Shown here one piece after another: positions 63,651 to 64,000 of a stretch of DNA of 64,000 bases. The stretch's first letter is position 1. Each line of letters begins with the position of its first letter. This DNA is from Clostridium sp. CM027 (lineage in GTDB: Bacteria > Bacillota > Clostridia > Clostridiales > Clostridiaceae). A program made the position numbers and the translations under genes. Below the pieces are notes generated by a model. The model was given only the letters and a program-made list of their open reading frames with translations, had not been told where the DNA came from and made no database searches. Where the stretch lies: positions 992,001 to 1,056,000 of the forward strand of contig NZ_CP077725.1 of NCBI RefSeq assembly GCF_024730565.1, in the 5' to 3' direction.

Positions 63651-64000
63651 TCAATTGATATTATCTTGTTTTATAAGGGCGTTTATTATAGCTGAACTAG
63701 CTATAAATAATAACCCAGCTTGTGGTGCAATCATTGTAAAGTCAACCAGTCCATGCCCAATTATTACAGCTTGAATACCTGCCAGCATTGGAACTAATCT
63801 ACAATTCTGTGCATGAAGTATCTTTAAATTTCGGAATAAATTAATTTTCATATAGGTATATATGAGAAGCCCAACAGCTCCAAGTGTTGTCATAATAGTA
63901 ATCCAGATATTGTGACCGTGGTATAGGGTTGCATAATAATACCCTTTCATGAAGCTTTCTCCATGGTCAGTTATCCCCATAATACCCCAACCCGTAAAAG
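63651..64000 (-). CDS. O-antigen ligase/polymerase-like membrane protein, C-terminal part (cut by right edge)
   Basis: The frame is open through the window end, so this is the C-terminal ~116 residues of a larger gene; the visible ATG at 63980 is internal. FTGWGIMGITDHGESF is followed by HGHNIWITIMTTLGAVGLLIY, matching the H-N motif and following helix of Wzy/WaaL-type O-antigen ligases. Two or three further helices end the protein. In Gram-positives such proteins join or polymerise surface glycans. Function uncertain. Confidence 0.7.
   Translation of the reverse strand, partial: FTGWGIMGITDHGESFMKGYYYATLYHGHNIWITIMTTLGAVGLLIYTYMKINLFRNLKILHAQNCRLVPMLAGIQAVIIGHGLVDFTMIAPQAGLLFIASSAIINALIKQDNIN

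Overview
The window is AT-rich DNA from a spore-forming anaerobic Firmicute. The gene content points to Clostridium sensu stricto: a cotJABC spore-coat operon, a Na+/H+ membrane pyrophosphatase, an arginine deiminase cluster, a GlpP-controlled glycerol locus, and AprAB-type sulfate assimilation. Genes are tightly packed and mostly on the minus strand. I see no rRNA, tRNA, CRISPR array, prophage or transposase gene.

Layout. 1-6.4 kb (minus): an aromatic amino acid operon transcribed aroF-tyrA-aroB-aroA-aroC-pheA, with pheA cut by the left edge. Its leader has a promoter with a perfect palindrome in the spacer, a short ORF very rich in Tyr/Phe/Trp codons, and two tandem near-identical terminators. 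6.4-12.9 kb: glycerol catabolism, with glpP (minus), then on the plus strand an antitermination leader, a GlpA-like dehydrogenase, a second flavoprotein, a DUF1667 protein, glpK and glpF. 13.1-18.0 kb (minus): arginine deiminase cluster (arcA, ornithine carbamoyltransferase, an APC antiporter, a PLP aminotransferase) without carbamate kinase. 18.5-19.6 kb (minus): cotJABC. 19.8-26.0 kb: single genes (pentapeptide-repeat, DUF457 membrane protein, PHP phosphoesterase, YtxH-like, DsrE-like, NhaC antiporter, TPR protein). 26.1-33.9 kb (minus): pyrophosphatase, oligo-1,6-glucosidase, orphan larE, dicarboxylate symporter, repeat-rich coiled-coil protein. 34.1-37.2 kb: sugar ABC importer without its ATPase. 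37.4-42.7 kb: pyruvate carboxylase and a PF09818-type ATPase. 42.9-50.7 kb (minus): sulfate assimilation operon ssuA-ssuB-ssuC-cysC-aprA-aprB-cysD-cysN. 51.1-58.1 kb (plus): SGNH hydrolase and glutamate synthase gltB-gltD. 58.1-64 kb (minus): a gene-poor stretch with a 102-bp palindromic element, a small membrane-anchored protein, a padR gene overlapping a SEDS protein with an N-terminal helical domain, a eukaryote-like glycogen branching enzyme, and the C-terminal end of an O-antigen-ligase-like protein.

How it fits together. AroF to PheA/TyrA carry carbon from erythrose-4-phosphate to phenylalanine and tyrosine precursors. GlpF/GlpK and the flavoproteins deliver glycerol to triose phosphate, with GlpP as regulator. 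The sulfate operon imports a sulfur oxyanion or sulfonate, makes APS with CysDN, and reduces it with AprAB; sulfite reductase is not in the window. GltBD fixes ammonia into glutamate.

The least explained items are the aromatic leader, a dispersed intergenic repeat family seen three times, the C-terminal extension of CysN, and the padR-linked SEDS fusion.
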